8,738 nucleotides of DNA from NCBI GenBank assembly GCA_009704345.1, contig WLEH01000028.1, positions 1 through 8,738 of the forward strand. Reading direction: 5' to 3'. Made by a program: the position numbers and the translations under genes. The notes beneath the pieces were generated by a model, which worked only from the letters and a program-made list of their open reading frames with translations, was not told the DNA's origin and ran no database searches. The DNA is from Actinomycetota bacterium (GTDB taxonomy: Bacteria; Actinomycetota; Actinomycetes; S36-B12; UBA5976). Positions 7,047 through 8,738 of this stretch are shown one piece after another. The stretch's first letter is position 1. Every line of letters begins with the position of its first letter.

Positions 7047-7370
7047 CTATTTAAATATCGAAATCAGGGATCCAATTGACTCGTTGGACTCCGAAGGGTG
7101 TCTGAATTTTCTTGTAGCATTAATTTTATAAGTGTTTTTGCGGCCCTTTTTCACCACGCGAATATATCCAGCCTCTGCTAGATCAGAGATAATCGCTTGG
7201 GCACTTCGCTCTGTAATTCCAACCGCATCTGCTAGATCTCTAATCAGACTGTCTGGATATCGAGACACATGAACCAGGACATGGCCATGATTCGAGAGAA
7301 ATGTCCACTGTTTTCGGTTGGTTGCCGTTTCAGCTGTTGTCGCCCTCTTTGCCTTGGTCTGCATGGTCAA
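7047..7370 (-). CDS. Small winged-helix transcriptional regulator (actinobacterial, MarR-like fold)
   Basis: Putative DNA-binding regulator of 107 residues. QWTFLSNHGHVLVHVSRYPD (21-40) forms the first helix region. LIRDLADAVGITERSAQAII (42-61) is a clear helix-turn-helix with TERSAQ opening the recognition helix, and DLAEAGYIRVVKKGRKNTYKI (63-83) is the beta-wing. The short C-terminus RHPSES (90-95) resembles the tail I associate with this actinobacterial family. There is no ligand-binding domain, so effector control is unknown. The start is ambiguous. TTG at 7370 has AGGT about five to six bases upstream. ATG at 7364 (105 residues) is a stronger codon but about 12 bases from the same AGGT. 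A 24-bp inverted repeat begins four bases upstream of the TTG, pointing to autoregulation. The DUF6671-like gene follows in the same direction after eight bases, so the two likely form an operon. Confidence 0.85.
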   Translation of the reverse strand: MTMQTKAKRATTAETATNRKQWTFLSNHGHVLVHVSRYPDSLIRDLADAVGITERSAQAIISDLAEAGYIRVVKKGRKNTYKINATRKFRHPSESNESIGSLISIFK

Positions 7371-7373
7371 ATG

Positions 7374-7397
7374 ATACCTGAAATCTGTCTCAGGTAT
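7374..7397. promoter_or_regulatory. Candidate operator: perfect inverted repeat ATACCTGA-N8-TCAGGTAT
   Basis: Two perfect 8-base arms (7374-7381 and 7390-7397) are separated by eight bases, giving 16 bp between arm centres, about one and a half helical turns. The repeat lies directly upstream of the winged-helix gene and overlaps its predicted transcription start and ribosome site, a place suited to repression. Binding by the adjacent regulator is inference. Confidence 0.6.
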
Positions 7398-7399
7398 AG

Positions 7400-7429
7400 A
7401 TCCTAATCAAGAATTGGCAGTCTTGACAA
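7400..7429 (-). promoter_or_regulatory. Candidate promoter of the winged-helix/DUF6671 operon
   Basis: On the minus strand, TTGTCA (7429-7424) and TAGGAT (7405-7400) are separated by 18 bases. The -10 box matches TATAAT at four of six positions. The predicted start falls near 7393, inside the inverted repeat, about 23 bases before the TTG start codon. Confidence 0.4.
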
Positions 7430-7451
7430 GAAAAATTTTTCCTGTATTGTA
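7423..7451 (+). promoter_or_regulatory. Candidate icd promoter, near-leaderless
   Basis: A perfect -35 TTGACA (7423-7428) is followed by a weak -10, either TATTGT at 7445-7450 (16-base spacer) or ATTGTA at 7446-7451 (17-base spacer, preceded by TGT). The predicted start is near 7457, only a few bases before the icd ATG at 7461. There is no Shine-Dalgarno upstream of that ATG, consistent with leaderless or near-leaderless translation. Confidence 0.5.
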
Positions 7452-7460
7452 CTTCCTATT

Positions 7461-8738
7461 ATGACAATTAATCCCCTTAAGACCATCACGGTAATTCCAG
7501 GAGATGGCATTGGTCCAGAGGTAATTGGGTCTGTAAAAGAACTAATTGCGGCAAGTGGCGTTAGGGTCGAATGGGAAGAGCAGATCGCCGGCGAGCAGGC
7601 GTTTCAGCGCGGAATCTCAACCGGAGTTCCGGTTGAAACAATCGAATCTATCGAGAGAAACCGTGTAGTCCTTAAAGGTCCGTTAGCTACCCCAATTGGC
7701 CATGGTCAAAAAAGTGCGAATGTTACGTTACGTAAATTTTTTGAAACTTTTGCCAATATCCGTCCGGCTAGAGAGCTACCCGGGGTGCCCACTCCATTTG
7801 CGGGAAGAGGTATTGATTTTGTTGTGGTGCGCGAAAACATCGAGGATCTCTATGCTGGTGTCGAACACTTTCAGACACCAAATGTCACGCAATGCTTGAA
7901 ATTGATTTCAAGGCTTGGCTGTCAGCGAATTAGCGATGCAGCTTTTGCTCTTGCTGTCGCTGAGCATAGAAAGCATGTCACTGTTGCAACGAAGGCGAAC
8001 ATAATGAAACTTACCGAAGGGATGTTTAAAAGCGAATTTGAACTTGTTGCTACCCGCTATCCTGAAATCACAACATCTCACATGCTAATTGATAACTGTG
8101 CACATCAAATGGTAATTAAGCCAGAACAGTTGGATGTAATTGTTACTTCAAACATGAATGGCGACATCATTAGTGATCTAGCCAGTGGCCTAGTTGGTGG
8201 ACTTGGATTTGCACCCTCAGCAAATATTGGCTACGACATTGCCATGTTTGAACCTGTTCATGGCACTGCGCCAGATATTGCAGGACAGAACAAAGCTAAT
8301 CCAACCGCTGCTATTTTGTCAGCAACGATGCTGCTGCGTCATATCAACGAATTTGATGCTGCGGCGAAAATTGAGCAGGCTCTATTTGCCACGCTTGAAG
8401 AAAATCTATTCACGTCAGATATCGCAGGCGATAATGGATTAAGTACAAGCGAATTCACACAAGAGATCATTTCGCGTCTAGGATCTATATCGAGCATTCC
8501 ATCAAGAGCGCATAAACCTTTTGAGATGACAAAAATCATGCCCGAGAACAGTGACCAAAAGGCAGGCTCAAGAGAAAAGATTGGTGTTGATATCTTTATT
8601 GAAGCTCAGGATAATCCGGAAAATCTGGCTTCCAAAATTCAGATGATAATCAGAGAAACTCCATACACTCTTAAAATGATTTCTAATCGTGGAACTCAAG
8701 TTTGGCCCAATACTGGTGGCTCAGCCACTTTGGTTGAT
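7461..8738 (+). CDS. icd: Isocitrate dehydrogenase, long Rickettsia/Thermus type, 3' partial
   Basis: Oxidative decarboxylation of isocitrate to 2-oxoglutarate in the TCA cycle. The frame is open from ATG 7461 to the window end: 426 residues, with the remaining C-terminus missing. VIPGDGIGPEV (11-21) starts the dehydrogenase fold. KSANVTLRKFFETFANIRP (84-102) has the SxNxxLR isocitrate loop, which separates it from isopropylmalate dehydrogenases. VVRENIEDLYAG (122-133), QCLKLISRLGC (144-154), ATKANIMKLTEG (176-187) with catalytic Lys178, and NGDIISDL (233-240) with metal-binding Asp235/Asp239 are present. The coenzyme loop is HGTAPDIAG (267-275); Asp272-Ile273 stand where NADP enzymes such as E. 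coli Icd have Lys-Tyr, hinting at NAD+ use. After a linker, IGVDIFIEAQ (374-383) starts the extra C-terminal domain of the long subfamily. It is divergent from the winged-helix gene. Coenzyme choice is inferred; the family call is strong. Confidence 0.92.
   Translation, partial: MTINPLKTITVIPGDGIGPEVIGSVKELIAASGVRVEWEEQIAGEQAFQRGISTGVPVETIESIERNRVVLKGPLATPIGHGQKSANVTLRKFFETFANIRPARELPGVPTPFAGRGIDFVVVRENIEDLYAGVEHFQTPNVTQCLKLISRLGCQRISDAAFALAVAEHRKHVTVATKANIMKLTEGMFKSEFELVATRYPEITTSHMLIDNCAHQMVIKPEQLDVIVTSNMNGDIISDLASGLVGGLGFAPSANIGYDIAMFEPVHGTAPDIAGQNKANPTAAILSATMLLRHINEFDAAAKIEQALFATLEENLFTSDIAGDNGLSTSEFTQEIISRLGSISSIPSRAHKPFEMTKIMPENSDQKAGSREKIGVDIFIEAQDNPENLASKIQMIIRETPYTLKMISNRGTQVWPNTGGSATLVD

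Larger units (their letters stand above)
7371..7460. promoter_or_regulatory. Divergent regulatory region between the winged-helix operon and icd
   Basis: This 90-base gap is the largest non-coding stretch in the window. It carries an inverted repeat at 7374-7397, a minus-strand promoter candidate (-10 at 7400-7405) and a plus-strand promoter candidate (-35 at 7423-7428). It also has an A5T5 tract inside the 12-bp palindrome GAAAAATTTTTC (7430-7441), within the plus promoter spacer. Confidence 0.65.

Noticed and set aside
7696..7899. Short + frames inside icd (also 8194-8442, and 8339-8539 on minus)
   Set aside because: They lie in other frames of a continuous, well conserved isocitrate dehydrogenase reading frame that runs to the window end.

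Overview
The window looks like a chromosomal segment of a moderate-to-low-GC actinobacterium, possibly a freshwater Nanopelagicales-type (acI) lineage. The pointers are compact genes with very short gaps, an actinobacterial style of sulfotransferase (an RDLAR...SSWQ block), an actinobacterial small winged-helix family, and a start with almost no leader and no Shine-Dalgarno. The taxonomic call is inference; GC was judged by eye and not counted.

The left part (1-6168) is a surface-glycan locus. In order on the + strand it holds the 3' part of a Wzt/TagH-type polysaccharide-export ABC ATPase and a GT-B (GT4-like) glycosyltransferase. A membrane GT2 glycosyltransferase of the ExoA type follows on the minus strand. 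It overlaps the GT4 gene tail to tail and faces a sulfotransferase-like gene head to head. After the sulfotransferase come UDP-glucose 6-dehydrogenase and CysD, the small subunit of ATP sulfurylase, whose start overlaps the ugd stop by one base. Together they suggest a secreted glycan that contains uronic acid and is sulfated: Ugd would give UDP-glucuronate, CysD would feed APS/PAPS synthesis, the sulfotransferase would use PAPS, the glycosyltransferases would build the chain and the ABC transporter would export it. CysN and CysC are not in the window. The gene after cysD is convergent and unrelated.

The right part (6181-8738) is a different module. A minus-strand pair encodes a small winged-helix regulator followed 8 bases later by a protein that I recognise as DUF6671-like, with four CxxC pairs in its C-terminal part. 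Divergent from this pair is an isocitrate dehydrogenase of the long Rickettsia/Thermus type, cut by the window end. The 90-base divergent region (7371-7460) holds a perfect 8+8 inverted repeat next to the regulator start and two opposed candidate promoters that share overlapping -35 boxes. The simplest reading is an autoregulated regulator that may also influence icd.

There is no stretch of 300 bases without a gene; the largest gap is the 90-base divergent region. I found no tRNA, rRNA, CRISPR array, insertion sequence or convincing terminator.
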